Source of the DNA: an uncultured Bacteroidales bacterium
GTDB taxonomy: Bacteria; Bacteroidota; Bacteroidia; Bacteroidales; UBA932
Reading direction: 5' to 3'
Assembly (NCBI GenBank): GCA_944323345.1
Contig: CALUSC010000003.1
Location: forward strand, 89,459-153,458
Length of the DNA: 64,000 nt
Part shown: positions 11,130-20,319 of the stretch, piece after piece
Numbering within the stretch: the first letter of the stretch is position 1
Layout of the letters: each line of letters starts with the position of its first letter
Made by a program: the position numbers and the translations under genes
The notes under the pieces: model-generated
What the model was told of the DNA's origin: nothing
What the model saw: only the letters and a program-made list of their open reading frames with translations
Databases searched by the model: none

Positions 11130-11873
11130 TTATTCCTCCCTGACTGCTTTTCCGGCCACAATCCTGAAAACTTCATCCATGCTGCGGGCGGCAAACCGCT
11201 CTTTCAGCCCGGCAGGGGAGTCCATGGCATCGATTCTCCCGTCGACCATAATGGATACTCGGTCGCAATATTCCGCTTCATCCATATAGTGTGTGGTCAC
11301 AAAGACTGTCGTCCCGTTTCCGGCAGTGTCGTAAATCAATTCCCAGAATCTGCGTCTCGTTTCAGGATCCACGCCTCCCGTAGGTTCATCAAGAAATATT
11401 ATCCGCGGGGAGTGTACGAGGGCTATGGAGAATGAAAGTTTCTGTTTCCAGCCGAGAGGAAGTTCGGCAGCGAAACGGCCGCCGGCATCCTTCATTTCCA
11501 GCATGTCCAGCATTCTTTCGGTCTTTTCCTTGATTTCCCTGTCCTTAAGACCGTATATCCCTCCGAAAAGCCGGATGTTTTCCCTGACAGTGAGGTCAGG
11601 GTAAAGGGAGAATTTCTGGCTCATGTATCCTATGTTCCGTTTGATTTTTTCCTGTTCCCGGCAGATATCGAATCCGGCGACTGTCCCGCTTCCGGAGGTC
11701 GGTCTGCTCAGTCCGCAGAGTATTCTCATGGCTGTAGTCTTTCCTGCACCGTTGGCTCCGAGGAAGCCGAATATCTCTCCCTTGCGGACATCGAATGTAA
11801 TATTGTCCACAGCAGTGAAATCCCCGAATTTCTTTACGAGATTCCTGATCCTTATCGCATATTCCGTATTCAT
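11130..11873 (-). CDS. ABC transporter ATP-binding protein (second half of a split YbhF)
   Basis: ATG at 11873 overlaps the upstream stop as ATGA and gives 247 residues, better than an in-frame ATG eight codons earlier. Walker A is GANGAGKTT near residues 39-47 and Walker B is RIIFLDEPT. The signature motif is the unusual LPLGWKQKL, the form found in the C-terminal half of E. coli YbhF, rather than LSGGQ. The downstream genes are its two permeases. In E. coli the two ATPase modules are fused in one polypeptide; here they are two overlapping genes. Confidence 0.92.
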   Translation of the reverse strand: MNTEYAIRIRNLVKKFGDFTAVDNITFDVRKGEIFGFLGANGAGKTTAMRILCGLSRPTSGSGTVAGFDICREQEKIKRNIGYMSQKFSLYPDLTVRENIRLFGGIYGLKDREIKEKTERMLDMLEMKDAGGRFAAELPLGWKQKLSFSIALVHSPRIIFLDEPTGGVDPETRRRFWELIYDTAGNGTTVFVTTHYMDEAEYCDRVSIMVDGRIDAMDSPAGLKERFAARSMDEVFRIVAGKAVREE

Positions 11874-12778
11874 TTCCCAGCCAGTTGCATGAAACAATCC
11901 TCAATTCCCGGTGTGATTTCCCTTATTCTGCAGTCTTCGGAACCGTTTTCACGTATCTTTGCGAGAATCGCGGGAAGTCCTGTCTTTTCGGGATCGTATG
12001 CCAGATGCAGGGCGTTGCCGAAAGAGAAGCAACTGATTACTCCTTCAGTATTTCTGAGTATTTTCAGCAGGGGATACATATTGCCCCCTGCGACTGAAAG
12101 CAGCCTGTAAGGATAAGCGGAAATGATCTGTTCAGGGGTCCCGGTACCGATTATCCTGCCTTCCCTGATCATTGCCAGCCTGTCGCACAGGGATGCTTCA
12201 TCCATGTACGGCGTCGAGACGAATACCGTTACTCCGGATTTCCTGATCCGGTCAAGCATTTTCCAGAATTCGCTACGGCTCACGGCGTCCACTCCTGTAG
12301 TCGGTTCGTCCAGGAAAAGGACTGACGGCTTGTGCACCAGTGCACAGCACAATGCCAGCTTCTGTTTCATTCCTCCGGAAAGTTTCCCGGCGCGCCGCTT
12401 TTCGAAAGGCTCTATCTGCGAGTATATTTCCTTTATCGAATCATAGTTCTTTCCGACTGTCGACCCGAACAGCGTGGCAAAATATTCGAGGTTCTCCCTG
12501 ACGCTAAGGTCCTGATACAGGGAAAAACGCCCGGGCATGTACCCGATGATTTTCCGTATGCGGGAATAATCCCTGACGATATCCATGCCGCATATTGTTC
12601 CGGAACCGGTGTCGGCCAGCATCAGCGTAGTCATGATGCGGAACAGGGTCGTCTTTCCTGCACCGTCTGGTCCTATCAGTCCGAATATCTCTCCCTGATT
12701 TACTTCCAGAGAGATATCACGCAGTGCCGGGACCTGTCCGTAATTCTTGGATATTCCGCTGATTTCTATAGTCTTCAT
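11870..12778 (-). CDS. ABC transporter ATP-binding protein (first half of a split YbhF)
   Basis: This 302-residue ATPase has Walker A GPDGAGKTT near residues 36-44, a canonical LSGGMKQKL signature, Walker B SVLFLDEPT and the switch segment STPYMDEA, which carries Thr/Pro where most members have His in TH. A C-terminal extension of about 80 residues follows the nucleotide-binding fold. Together with the next gene it makes the heterodimeric motor of the exporter. It starts six bases after the HlyD gene stop. Confidence 0.92.
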   Translation of the reverse strand: MKTIEISGISKNYGQVPALRDISLEVNQGEIFGLIGPDGAGKTTLFRIMTTLMLADTGSGTICGMDIVRDYSRIRKIIGYMPGRFSLYQDLSVRENLEYFATLFGSTVGKNYDSIKEIYSQIEPFEKRRAGKLSGGMKQKLALCCALVHKPSVLFLDEPTTGVDAVSRSEFWKMLDRIRKSGVTVFVSTPYMDEASLCDRLAMIREGRIIGTGTPEQIISAYPYRLLSVAGGNMYPLLKILRNTEGVISCFSFGNALHLAYDPEKTGLPAILAKIRENGSEDCRIREITPGIEDCFMQLAGK

Positions 12779-12784
12779 ACCACG

Positions 12785-13690
12785 TCAGTCTGCAATGACA
12801 TAGGCGTACATGCCCAGTCTGAGATCTTTTCCGTTATCGATGGCCACCTTGACCGCATAGACGAGATCGGCCCTTTCGTCCCTGGTCTGGATATTCTTTG
12901 GAGTGAATTCCGCTTCGGAAGATATCCATGTGACAGTCCCGGCATATTCTTCCGGAACCGGAGTCCCGTCATCCGGTATGACTCTGACCTTGTCTCCGAC
13001 ATGCAGCCCGGCAAGCTGTGCCGAAGAAAAATATGCCTTTACATAGAGATGCTCCATGTCCGCTACGGTAAACAGGGGTTTCCCGGATGTTACCATTTCT
13101 CCTTCTTCGGCGTATTTTGTCAGGACAGTACCGCTGACAGGCGAACATATCCGGCATTTCAGGAGTTTGTCTTCCGTCTGCGCTATCTGGACATCGATAG
13201 TATTTATTTCACAGGCAATGCTTTCATTGTTCTGCCTGTAATTCTGTTCGGCAGCGGATATCTGGCTTTCCAGTATCTCGATTTCGGAATTCAGATCATC
13301 CACCTGCTTCCTGGTCCCGGCATCCTTCACTAAAAGGTCGGCGGCACGGCGCAGTTCTGTCCGGAGATTTTCGAGTTTCGCGTATTGGGCCCTAGTCTGG
13401 CAGTCTATATCCACTGTCTTGACTTTCGCACTTTCTTTTCTGCGGATGAGTTCATCACGCTGCAGGCTGATCTGGACAGTGTCGATGTACCCTCTGCATT
13501 CTCCCTTGGAAATTTTGTCTCCTTCGCTGAGTGCGAAACTCATTATCCGTCCGTTGCTTTCTGCGGATACTGTGACCTCGGTGGCATCTATCTGGCCGCA
13601 TGCATCGAAATCAGGCGTCCTGAGGCCGCAGGACGTAATGCATGATACTGCAGCGGCTGCAACGATTATTCTGTAAAACTCTGTTTTCAT
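12785..13690 (-). CDS. HlyD-family membrane fusion lipoprotein (YbhG-like)
   Basis: The best start is ATG at 13690 (301 residues): it begins MKTEFYRIIVAAAAVSCITSCG, a lipoprotein signal with a lipobox ending in Cys20 or so. An in-frame ATG 26 codons upstream would overlap the tolC stop and bury this signal. After it come a biotinyl-lipoyl half (VTVSAESNGRIMSF), a long coiled-coil hairpin, a second lipoyl half (CRICSPVSGTVLTKY) and a beta-barrel domain. The protein should sit in the periplasm and bridge the ABC exporter to the TolC channel encoded just upstream. Confidence 0.9.
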   Translation of the reverse strand: MKTEFYRIIVAAAAVSCITSCGLRTPDFDACGQIDATEVTVSAESNGRIMSFALSEGDKISKGECRGYIDTVQISLQRDELIRRKESAKVKTVDIDCQTRAQYAKLENLRTELRRAADLLVKDAGTRKQVDDLNSEIEILESQISAAEQNYRQNNESIACEINTIDVQIAQTEDKLLKCRICSPVSGTVLTKYAEEGEMVTSGKPLFTVADMEHLYVKAYFSSAQLAGLHVGDKVRVIPDDGTPVPEEYAGTVTWISSEAEFTPKNIQTRDERADLVYAVKVAIDNGKDLRLGMYAYVIAD

Positions 13691-13718
13691 ATTTATCCGT
13701 ATTTCTGGTTCTGTCGCA

Positions 13719-15014
13719 TTAACGGTCCTGTTGTCCGGCTGCATAGCCGAGACAATTCTTGAGATCATATACCGCCATCAGCAATTGTATCCTGTGTATG
13801 GACTCAGTTACCCTGGCTTTGTATTCGTCATCTATCCTGGACATGAGATCCGTCATCGAAATGGTGCCGTTGCGGTACTGCTCTTCTCCGGCCTCTCTTA
13901 TCGATTCCTGTAGGGCTATGATTTCCCTGTCCCTTTCCAGCAGCCCGCGGGCCTTGTCGATGGCGATGCGCAGCTGCATGGCATTGAGACCGGTGTTGAA
14001 GAGAAATGTCTCACGGTCTGATTCAATCGTTCTTTTCCGGGCGTCGAGCTTGCGTTTTTCATCTTTCCTGGTGTAAAGCGCGCCGATGTCCCACGACATC
14101 TTTATCCCGGCAGTATAATATGGCTGGAAGCTGTTTTCGAGAATATTCAGTCCCGGCCTTCCGATTCCGCCTTGGATGGAGAGATTGAATTTCGGGGATA
14201 TTTTTGAGTCCAGCTGCCGTGTCTGAGCTTCGTTCTGCAGAAGCTGAGCATCGTACATGGCTATTTCCGGTCTGCAGATTTCTCCGGAAAGCGCCATCCC
14301 TGCGTTTTCATCCGGTATAGTCAGTTCCTGCCCTTCAAGCGATGTCCCTGTCAGCTTTTCAAGCATTTCCATATATGCTTTCCTGTCGGCAGCCAGTTCT
14401 TCTTTCTGCTGCTCGCAATTCAGCATGCTGACTTTGATCATGTCGAGATCGGACTTGTAGGCTATACCGTTGTCGATGCAAGCCTGGGTGTGTCTTGCGT
14501 TCCTCTCCAGACTTTCCTCAAGGATGGTGTTCTGCTGCAGCTGGCCGTCGATCAGAAGTATGTCGAGGTATATGCTCTCGACTTTCTCATTTATGGAATA
14601 CAGGGAGACTTCGACCTGTTTCTTCTGTACTTCGGCTCCGGCGGAATATACTTTTTTCTGACTTCCGGAAGTGCCTCCGTCCCAGATGGTCTGGCTGATT
14701 TCCCCGACCAGCGAATACTGGTCATGAGGCAGGTCAAAACTGAACCCTGGGATGTCGAAAGGCATTTCCACTACATCCGACTGATATGCGGCCTTTCCTG
14801 AAATACTCAGACGTGGCAGCCATGACTTCGAAACGCTTGCGATATCGTAGCGTGCCGCTTCTTCTATCAGATTCAGCTGTCTTATCTGCGGATAGTTGTT
14901 TCTGGCCATCTCCATGCATTCCTCTATGGTTATCTGTGCATGGGCCGGTATGGCGAGAACGGCTGCCGCGGCAAATGCGGCAATTTTTTCCAGTCTGTTC
15001 CTGATATTTTTCAT
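13719..15014 (-). CDS. TolC-family outer-membrane efflux protein
   Basis: This 431-residue protein has a signal peptide (IAAFAAAAVLAIPAHAQ, cleavage near residue 26) followed by two repeats of long amphipathic helices and short beta-strands, as in TolC/OprM-type channels. The repeat openings ITIEECMEMARNNYPQI and the later SIQGGIGRPGLN are typical. It overlaps the TetR gene by ATGA at 15011-15014 and is followed 28 bases later by the HlyD gene. It provides the outer-membrane exit duct of this exporter. Confidence 0.92.
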   Translation of the reverse strand: MKNIRNRLEKIAAFAAAAVLAIPAHAQITIEECMEMARNNYPQIRQLNLIEEAARYDIASVSKSWLPRLSISGKAAYQSDVVEMPFDIPGFSFDLPHDQYSLVGEISQTIWDGGTSGSQKKVYSAGAEVQKKQVEVSLYSINEKVESIYLDILLIDGQLQQNTILEESLERNARHTQACIDNGIAYKSDLDMIKVSMLNCEQQKEELAADRKAYMEMLEKLTGTSLEGQELTIPDENAGMALSGEICRPEIAMYDAQLLQNEAQTRQLDSKISPKFNLSIQGGIGRPGLNILENSFQPYYTAGIKMSWDIGALYTRKDEKRKLDARKRTIESDRETFLFNTGLNAMQLRIAIDKARGLLERDREIIALQESIREAGEEQYRNGTISMTDLMSRIDDEYKARVTESIHRIQLLMAVYDLKNCLGYAAGQQDR

Positions 15015-15649
15015 ATTTCCCGGTATAATCTTGATTTGATCAGTGTTATGATTTCCTTTTTCCTTTCTTCAAGTATCCCTGTCATCCTTTTCCCTCCTAT
15101 TTCGGGAAAAACATTGGCTGCGGCCGGAAGCATTATGAACGCCGACAGGTTGAGCATGATTATGTCCAGAAGCAGCTGTTCGGGGTCCGTCTTGCGGATT
15201 CTCCCTGCAGCTATTTCATCGTTTATTATGGAATAATGGAATCCTGTTATCCGCAGCAGTGTTTTTCTGATGCGTGGCTTGTGGTTTTCCAGCAGTTCCG
15301 GATTGAATCTCATCGTGTCCAGAATGAATGCCGGAAGCTCGGGATGTTTCATCAGGAAATCGAAATGGGTCGATATCCCGGATTCGAGAGTTTCCCAGAA
15401 CGGGGCCCCTTTTTTCATCACCGGATGGAAAGATGCAAGCAGTTCATCCAGATTCTTGTCGAGGACCCTGGCGAATATCTGTTCCTTGGACCTGTAATAA
15501 TAGTGCAGCATGGCATGAGTCACGCCGGCCTGCTCCGCAATGGCTGTCGTAGTCGTCCGGTTATAGCCGTTTTTCAGGAATAGTCGCTCCGCTGCATCCA
15601 TTATTCTGACTTCGGTACAGTTCTTTTCTGTTATGTCTTTTTCTTTCAT
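15011..15649 (-). CDS. TetR/AcrR-family regulator of the exporter operon
   Basis: This 212-residue protein has an N-terminal TetR helix-turn-helix: AAERLFLKNGYNRTTTTAIAEQAGVTHAMLHYYYRSKEQIF at about 20-60. The remaining helices form the ligand-binding and dimer domain. It is the first gene of the seven-gene operon and overlaps tolC by four bases. A 16-base palindrome lies between its predicted -7 box and its start codon, so autorepression released by an exported ligand is the likely logic. The ligand is unknown. Confidence 0.92.
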   Translation of the reverse strand: MKEKDITEKNCTEVRIMDAAERLFLKNGYNRTTTTAIAEQAGVTHAMLHYYYRSKEQIFARVLDKNLDELLASFHPVMKKGAPFWETLESGISTHFDFLMKHPELPAFILDTMRFNPELLENHKPRIRKTLLRITGFHYSIINDEIAAGRIRKTDPEQLLLDIIMLNLSAFIMLPAAANVFPEIGGKRMTGILEERKKEIITLIKSRLYREI

Positions 15650-15667
15650 CTTGTTTCACACTCTTGT

Positions 15668-15683
15668 TTAACAGCTCTGTTAA
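15668..15683. promoter_or_regulatory. Candidate TetR operator
   Basis: TTAACAG and CTGTTAA form a perfect inverted repeat around a CT spacer. It lies 8 bases downstream of the predicted -7 box of the tetR promoter, where a bound repressor would block transcription. Size and position suit a TetR dimer. Confidence 0.6.
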
Positions 15684-15691
15684 TACAACTG

Positions 15692-15699
15692 CAAATATA
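15692..15699 (-). promoter_or_regulatory. Predicted -7 box of the exporter operon promoter
   Basis: Minus-strand TATATTTG matches TAnnTTTG. It sits 43 bases before the TetR start codon and directly upstream of the palindrome at 15668-15683. No clear -33 box is seen. Confidence 0.55.
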
Positions 15700-15739
15700 A
15701 GAAAGTCCGGAATACGTTGTCATCAAAAACGTGAAAAAG

Positions 15740-16489
15740 TCATAAGGATCTTCTGCGGAATTCAGCTACGGTAATGGCTGCGGCGACGGCGGCATTGAGA
15801 GATTCAGGCCCACGGTGTCCTGCGGGATATGGAGGAATGGCTATGCGCTGCGAGACGGAACCTGCTATTTTGTCGGAAATTCCGTCGGCTTCATTGCCGA
15901 TTACGATCATTACAGGGGAATCGGATCCCGTTTCCAGGTGAGTCCCGTAAATATTCTTTCCATCCATGAAAGTCCCGTAGACGCACCCTCCGTTTCCTGT
16001 AATGTATCTGACTGCATCTTCCAGGTCGGTATAATGGAACCTGACCCTGAATACGGCCCCCATGGTGGCCTGGACTACTTTCGGATTGAAAATATCCACG
16101 CTGTCCCTGGCCGCGAGAACCCCGTCCAGACCGAACCAGTCCGCCAGCCTGATGATAGTCCCCAGATTCCCCGGATCTCTGATGGAGTCGAGCCCGAGAT
16201 ACAGGCCTGTCTTTCCGATGACATATTGCAGGTTTTCACCTGCAATGACAGAGTCTGCCGGTTTCCTGACCAATGCGAGTACCGGCGACGGCGACGAAAG
16301 CTGCGATATTCTTTCCATGACGGCTTCCCCGATTTCGTCTTTCCTGTAGATCTCTGCGACTTCGAAACCGGATGCAAGAGCCTCGGACACGGATTTTTCA
16401 CCCTCCACGACGAACAGGCCGAGTTCGTCCCGGAACTTTTTCTGTGCCAGCGACCGTATCCTTTTTATTTCATTTGCGGAAAGATGCAT
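15740..16489 (-). CDS. TrmH/SpoU-family RNA 2'-O-methyltransferase
   Basis: This 249-residue protein has the N-terminal substrate-binding domain (residues 1-90, FVVEGEKSVSEAL) and the SpoU knotted methyltransferase fold. The three family motifs are visible: RDPGNLGTIIRLADWFG near 105-120, VIGNEADGIS near 193-202 and ESLNAAVAAAI near 225-235. It should methylate a ribose 2'-OH of rRNA or tRNA using SAM. The exact target is not readable. It begins one base after the arginine decarboxylase stop, so the two are co-transcribed. A second paralogue, RlmB-like, lies at 50118-50861. Confidence 0.9.
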   Translation of the reverse strand: MHLSANEIKRIRSLAQKKFRDELGLFVVEGEKSVSEALASGFEVAEIYRKDEIGEAVMERISQLSSPSPVLALVRKPADSVIAGENLQYVIGKTGLYLGLDSIRDPGNLGTIIRLADWFGLDGVLAARDSVDIFNPKVVQATMGAVFRVRFHYTDLEDAVRYITGNGGCVYGTFMDGKNIYGTHLETGSDSPVMIVIGNEADGISDKIAGSVSQRIAIPPYPAGHRGPESLNAAVAAAITVAEFRRRSL

Positions 16490-16490
16490 T

Positions 16491-17885
16491 TCAATATCCG
16501 AGAATTTTCAGCATGGACTTGTATGTCTGTTCCTTTGTAAACAGCTTGGTGAAGTATTCTCCGTTTTCGTCGCGGTCGATGATAATATATTTCGGCGCAG
16601 GCTGCAGGCAGTGCTGGAGACCCCCGAAACCGGAAATCGACTCCTGATATGCCCCCGTATGGAAGAATCCGATGTAAAGCGGGTCTTTCCTGTCTTCCAT
16701 GATAGGGAGGAAGATCGCATTTGCGTGGGAATCCGCATTGTAGTAGTCCTGGCTGTCACAGGTGAGACCGCCCAGGAAAACCCTCTGGTATTTCTCGTTC
16801 CACTTGTTGATGGGCAGCAGGATAAACCTCTGCTTTATTCCCCACGTGTCCGGCAGTGTGGTCATGAATGAACTGTCTATCATATACCATCTTTCCCTGT
16901 CATTCTGCTGCTTCATGTCGAGAATCTGGAAAATGGTGGCTCCCGACTCTCCGACAGTGAAACTTCCGAATTCAGTGAAGATGTTAGGCTCCGGAACACC
17001 TCTGGCGTTACACATGGTTTTGATTTGCAGGAGTATTTCTTCCGCCATATACTCGTAGTCGAAATCCATGGCCAGTGAATTCTTGATAGGGAAGCCGCCG
17101 CCGATGTTAAGCGAATCGAGTTCCGGGCAGATCATCTTGAGGTCACAGTAGACATTCACGCACTTGGCCAGTTCGTTCCAGTAGTATGCCGTATCCCTTA
17201 TGCCGGTATTGATGAAGAAGTGCAGCATCTTGAGGTGGAACTTGCTGCTCTTGCTTATGATATTCTCGTAGAACGGCAGGATGTCGCTGTATCTTATGCC
17301 CAGTCTCGAAGTGTAGAATTCGAAATTCGGCTCCTCTTCCGAAGCAATCCTGATTCCGATGTTTATCGGTCCGTTTACCAGCGAATCCAGATCCTGGAGT
17401 TCGTGCATGTTGTCCAGTACCGGAATGATGTTTTTCCAGCCTGAATTGGCGAAATTGGCTATGTTTTCGATGTACGCAGGCTTTTTGAACCCGTTGCACA
17501 CTATATAAAGATCCCTGTCTACGGCGCCTTCGGCTTCAAGGGCTTCAATGAGATTCAGATCGAAAGCCGAAGATGTCTCTATATGGATGTCGTTCTTCAG
17601 CGCTTCCCTGAGAATGAACTCGAAATGTGAACTTTTGGTACAGTAGCAGTAATGATAGTCTCCCTTATAATCGGCCTTGGCCATGGCGACATTGAACATT
17701 CTCTTGGCCCGCTGTATCTGAGATGATATCTTGGGCAGATAAGTTATTTTCAACGGGGTGCCGTACTGGTTTATGATATCCATCATGTTGATGCCGTGGA
17801 AATACAGTTCGCCGTCTTCTACCTTGAATTCATCCTGCGGGAATTCGAATGTCTGGTCAATCAGGTCGATGTACTTGTTCTTCAT
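16491..17885 (-). CDS. speA: PLP-dependent arginine decarboxylase (short SpeA-like form)
   Basis: This 464-residue protein has the alanine-racemase-like barrel and C-terminal beta domain of fold-III decarboxylases. The PLP lysine is likely in YHYCYCTKSSHFEF (near 77-90), and the phosphate loop is LNIGGGFP. The active-site C-terminal Cys/Asp region includes GGLTCDSQDYY. It matches the short arginine decarboxylases of Bacteroidota, which start polyamine synthesis by making agmatine, rather than the 630-residue enterobacterial SpeA. A related diamino-acid decarboxylase cannot be excluded. A TATATTTG box at 17958-17965 precedes it, with TTTA 20 bases further up. Confidence 0.8.
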   Translation of the reverse strand: MKNKYIDLIDQTFEFPQDEFKVEDGELYFHGINMMDIINQYGTPLKITYLPKISSQIQRAKRMFNVAMAKADYKGDYHYCYCTKSSHFEFILREALKNDIHIETSSAFDLNLIEALEAEGAVDRDLYIVCNGFKKPAYIENIANFANSGWKNIIPVLDNMHELQDLDSLVNGPINIGIRIASEEEPNFEFYTSRLGIRYSDILPFYENIISKSSKFHLKMLHFFINTGIRDTAYYWNELAKCVNVYCDLKMICPELDSLNIGGGFPIKNSLAMDFDYEYMAEEILLQIKTMCNARGVPEPNIFTEFGSFTVGESGATIFQILDMKQQNDRERWYMIDSSFMTTLPDTWGIKQRFILLPINKWNEKYQRVFLGGLTCDSQDYYNADSHANAIFLPIMEDRKDPLYIGFFHTGAYQESISGFGGLQHCLQPAPKYIIIDRDENGEYFTKLFTKEQTYKSMLKILGY

Positions 17886-17957
17886 TTCGCTAATGCAATT
17901 AAGTTACTTTATCAGAATATTCCCAATCCGACTCGGTCGGATCAATTTTTCCGGCTG

Positions 17958-17989
17958 CAAATATATTATTTATATCTGTCATTCCTAAA
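17958..17989 (-). promoter_or_regulatory. Predicted promoter of the arginine decarboxylase operon
   Basis: On the minus strand TTTA (17986-17989) is followed after 20 bases by TATATTTG (17958-17965). The -7 box is exact and the -33 box differs by one base from TTTG. It is back to back with the tamL promoter. Confidence 0.6.
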
Positions 17990-18005
17990 TATTAATTATT
18001 AAAAT

Positions 18006-18036
18006 TTTGAGAATATCCCGGATTAAGATAAATTTG
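18006..18036 (+). promoter_or_regulatory. Predicted promoter of tamL
   Basis: TTTG at 18006-18009 and TAAATTTG at 18029-18036 are separated by 19 bases, a full match to the Bacteroidota -33/-7 consensus. The box ends only six bases before the ATG at 18043, so the transcript would have almost no leader; an upstream start codon is therefore unlikely. Confidence 0.65.
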
Positions 18037-18042
18037 CGTGAT

Positions 18043-20232
18043 ATGAAAATCCGGAATATCATCACTACAGGACTTGCAGCAGTCCTGATATGTTCCTGCA
18101 GCACTACAAGAGTACTTCAGGACGGTGAGTTCCGGCTTGCCAGGAACAAAATCAGCATAACGAACGATAAGTCGTTCAATACAAATCAGATAGAACCATA
18201 TCTCAAGCAGAAGCCGAATTCATATTTCATATTCGGCTGGAATCCTTTCCTGAATGTCTACAACTGGGCGGACGGAAAGGGAAAGGGCTGGGACAAGTTT
18301 GTCAAGAAAATCGGTGTGGCTCCGGTGGTGTACGATCCTGAGATGGTGGAAAGCTCGGTGGAAAACATAACCCGCCATCTGGAATATCTCGGTTATTTCG
18401 ACTCCGCGGTGGATACGAGGATCGAAGTCCGCAAGCGACGCGTATATGTGGATTATGACGTTACCCTGGGCAAGCAGTATCCGATAAAGGAGATAAGCAT
18501 ATCCGTACCGGAGGGGGACTTTGCCGAAGCATTCTACAGCGATACATCATCTTTGGCCGTACGGAAAGGCGTCCCGCTTTCAGAGAGCCTTCTGGAGTCC
18601 GAAAGCGAGAGGATTTCCTCTTATATGAGAAACAAAGGTTTCTATACATTCAACAAGAATTATTTCTTTTTCGAAGCCGATACTTTGTCCTTTCCAGATT
18701 CTGCCGTCCTGGAAATGAAAGTGAACACGTACACGAGAAATGAAACCGAGGATGATGCCAGGCCCCTGTGCAGGTTCAATATCGGCAGGGTCGCCATTTC
18801 GTACCCGTCGGATCTTATGATAAGGGAAAGGGTTCTTATGGATCTGAATACGATCAAGCCCGGCGACCTGTACAGCGAGAGCCTCGTAAATGCGGCATAT
18901 AACAGGCTTTCCTCACTCAGGGTATTCAGCAGCGTAAACGTGGAAATGACCCAGAGGGATACGAATCTGGTGGATTGCAATATAAACCTTTCGCAGTCGA
19001 GGCTCCAGGGAATCAAGCTCAATGTCGAGGCTTCCATCAATTCCACGGGGCTTTTCGGCGTATCTCCCCAGCTTTCATATTATCACAAGAATATTTTCAG
19101 GGGAGGCGAGTGGCTGAATCTGAGTTTCATGGGAAATTTCCAGTTCAAGTTCAACGATGACATCCGTTCGAACGAGTTCGGTGTATCCGCAGGTCTGAGT
19201 TTCCCGAAATTCTTTCCGCTGCCGTACAAGCTGTTTCCCGGTACTGTTCCGAGGACCGATATCAATTTTTCATACAATTATCAGAGCCGGCCGGAGTACA
19301 CGAGAAATATAATATCCACCTCCTACGGCTATAACGGCAGTGCCGGAGGCCGTATTTTCTATCAGTTTTATCCATTGCAGCTGAATGTCGTGCGGCTTTT
19401 CAACCTGGATCAGGCCTTTTTCAACACCCTTGCCAGGGACCCTTTCATGAGAAATGCCTACCAGGACCACTTCGACCTGGGGTCCGGCGCCATGTTTTAT
19501 TATACTACCAATTCGGATGTCGTGCCGAAGACACCTTTCTTTTATATAAGGTGCCAGGTGGATGTGGCAGGTAATGTCCTCAGTGCCTTCAAGCCCCTGA
19601 TGAAGAAGGATGACAACGGGGCGGGAATAATATGGAATACACCTTTTTCACAGTATGTCAGGGCAGAGTTTTCCGTAGGGAAGACGTGGATGTTCGGAAG
19701 GAAGGACGGCCAGGCTCTGGCTGCCAGGTTTCTGGTCGGGGCCGGTTATGCATACGGCAATTCGACAGCCCTCCCGTTTGAAAAACATTTTTACTCCGGA
19801 GGAGCAAACAGCCTGCGCGGATGGCAGGCGAGGGCTGTCGGTCCTGGTCTGGCGCCGCTGGACCGGACCTTCATCATCGCCAACCAGACAGGCGACATGA
19901 AACTGGAGGCGAATCTGGAATACCGTTTCAAGATGTTCTGGAAAGTCGACGGAGCCGTATTCGTGGATGCCGGCAATGTCTGGACCTTGCGTGACACCGG
20001 AGGTGAAAACAGCGATGCTTCCAAACTCATGATGAAGACGTTCGCCCAGAGTATCGCGGCGAACTGGGGCGTAGGTGTCCGTCTGGACCTGAACTTTCTG
20101 CTTCTGCGCGTGGATATGGGCATGCGGCTGCATGATCCGGCCAGAACTGCGGGAGAAAGATGGCTCAGGCCGGGACAGTGGCTGCAGCGTGACGGATTTG
20201 CCGTACATTTCGGTGTCGGTTATCCGTTCTGA
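18043..20232 (+). CDS. tamL: TamL-type BamA/TamA-family outer-membrane lipoprotein
   Basis: Start chosen at ATG 18043 because it opens MKIRNIITTGLAAVLICSCS, a lipoprotein signal ending at a lipobox Cys near residue 17; the in-frame ATG 12 codons earlier lies inside the predicted promoter. About 729 residues. POTRA-like repeats occupy the first half (for example FNIGRVAISYP). The second half is a 16-strand Omp85 barrel, with the lid-lock motif GGANSLRGW near 586-594 and a terminal Phe. Bacteroidota replace TamA with this lipidated form, which works with TamB in outer-membrane assembly. No tamB is seen in the window. Confidence 0.88.
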   Translation: MKIRNIITTGLAAVLICSCSTTRVLQDGEFRLARNKISITNDKSFNTNQIEPYLKQKPNSYFIFGWNPFLNVYNWADGKGKGWDKFVKKIGVAPVVYDPEMVESSVENITRHLEYLGYFDSAVDTRIEVRKRRVYVDYDVTLGKQYPIKEISISVPEGDFAEAFYSDTSSLAVRKGVPLSESLLESESERISSYMRNKGFYTFNKNYFFFEADTLSFPDSAVLEMKVNTYTRNETEDDARPLCRFNIGRVAISYPSDLMIRERVLMDLNTIKPGDLYSESLVNAAYNRLSSLRVFSSVNVEMTQRDTNLVDCNINLSQSRLQGIKLNVEASINSTGLFGVSPQLSYYHKNIFRGGEWLNLSFMGNFQFKFNDDIRSNEFGVSAGLSFPKFFPLPYKLFPGTVPRTDINFSYNYQSRPEYTRNIISTSYGYNGSAGGRIFYQFYPLQLNVVRLFNLDQAFFNTLARDPFMRNAYQDHFDLGSGAMFYYTTNSDVVPKTPFFYIRCQVDVAGNVLSAFKPLMKKDDNGAGIIWNTPFSQYVRAEFSVGKTWMFGRKDGQALAARFLVGAGYAYGNSTALPFEKHFYSGGANSLRGWQARAVGPGLAPLDRTFIIANQTGDMKLEANLEYRFKMFWKVDGAVFVDAGNVWTLRDTGGENSDASKLMMKTFAQSIAANWGVGVRLDLNFLLLRVDMGMRLHDPARTAGERWLRPGQWLQRDGFAVHFGVGYPF

Positions 20233-20319
20233 CAACAAAAATCGGGGATATACTGGTTTTACTGTAAATATTGCTATCTTAGTAAAATATTTCGGGAATA
20301 TTTTTATTATTTATAAACT

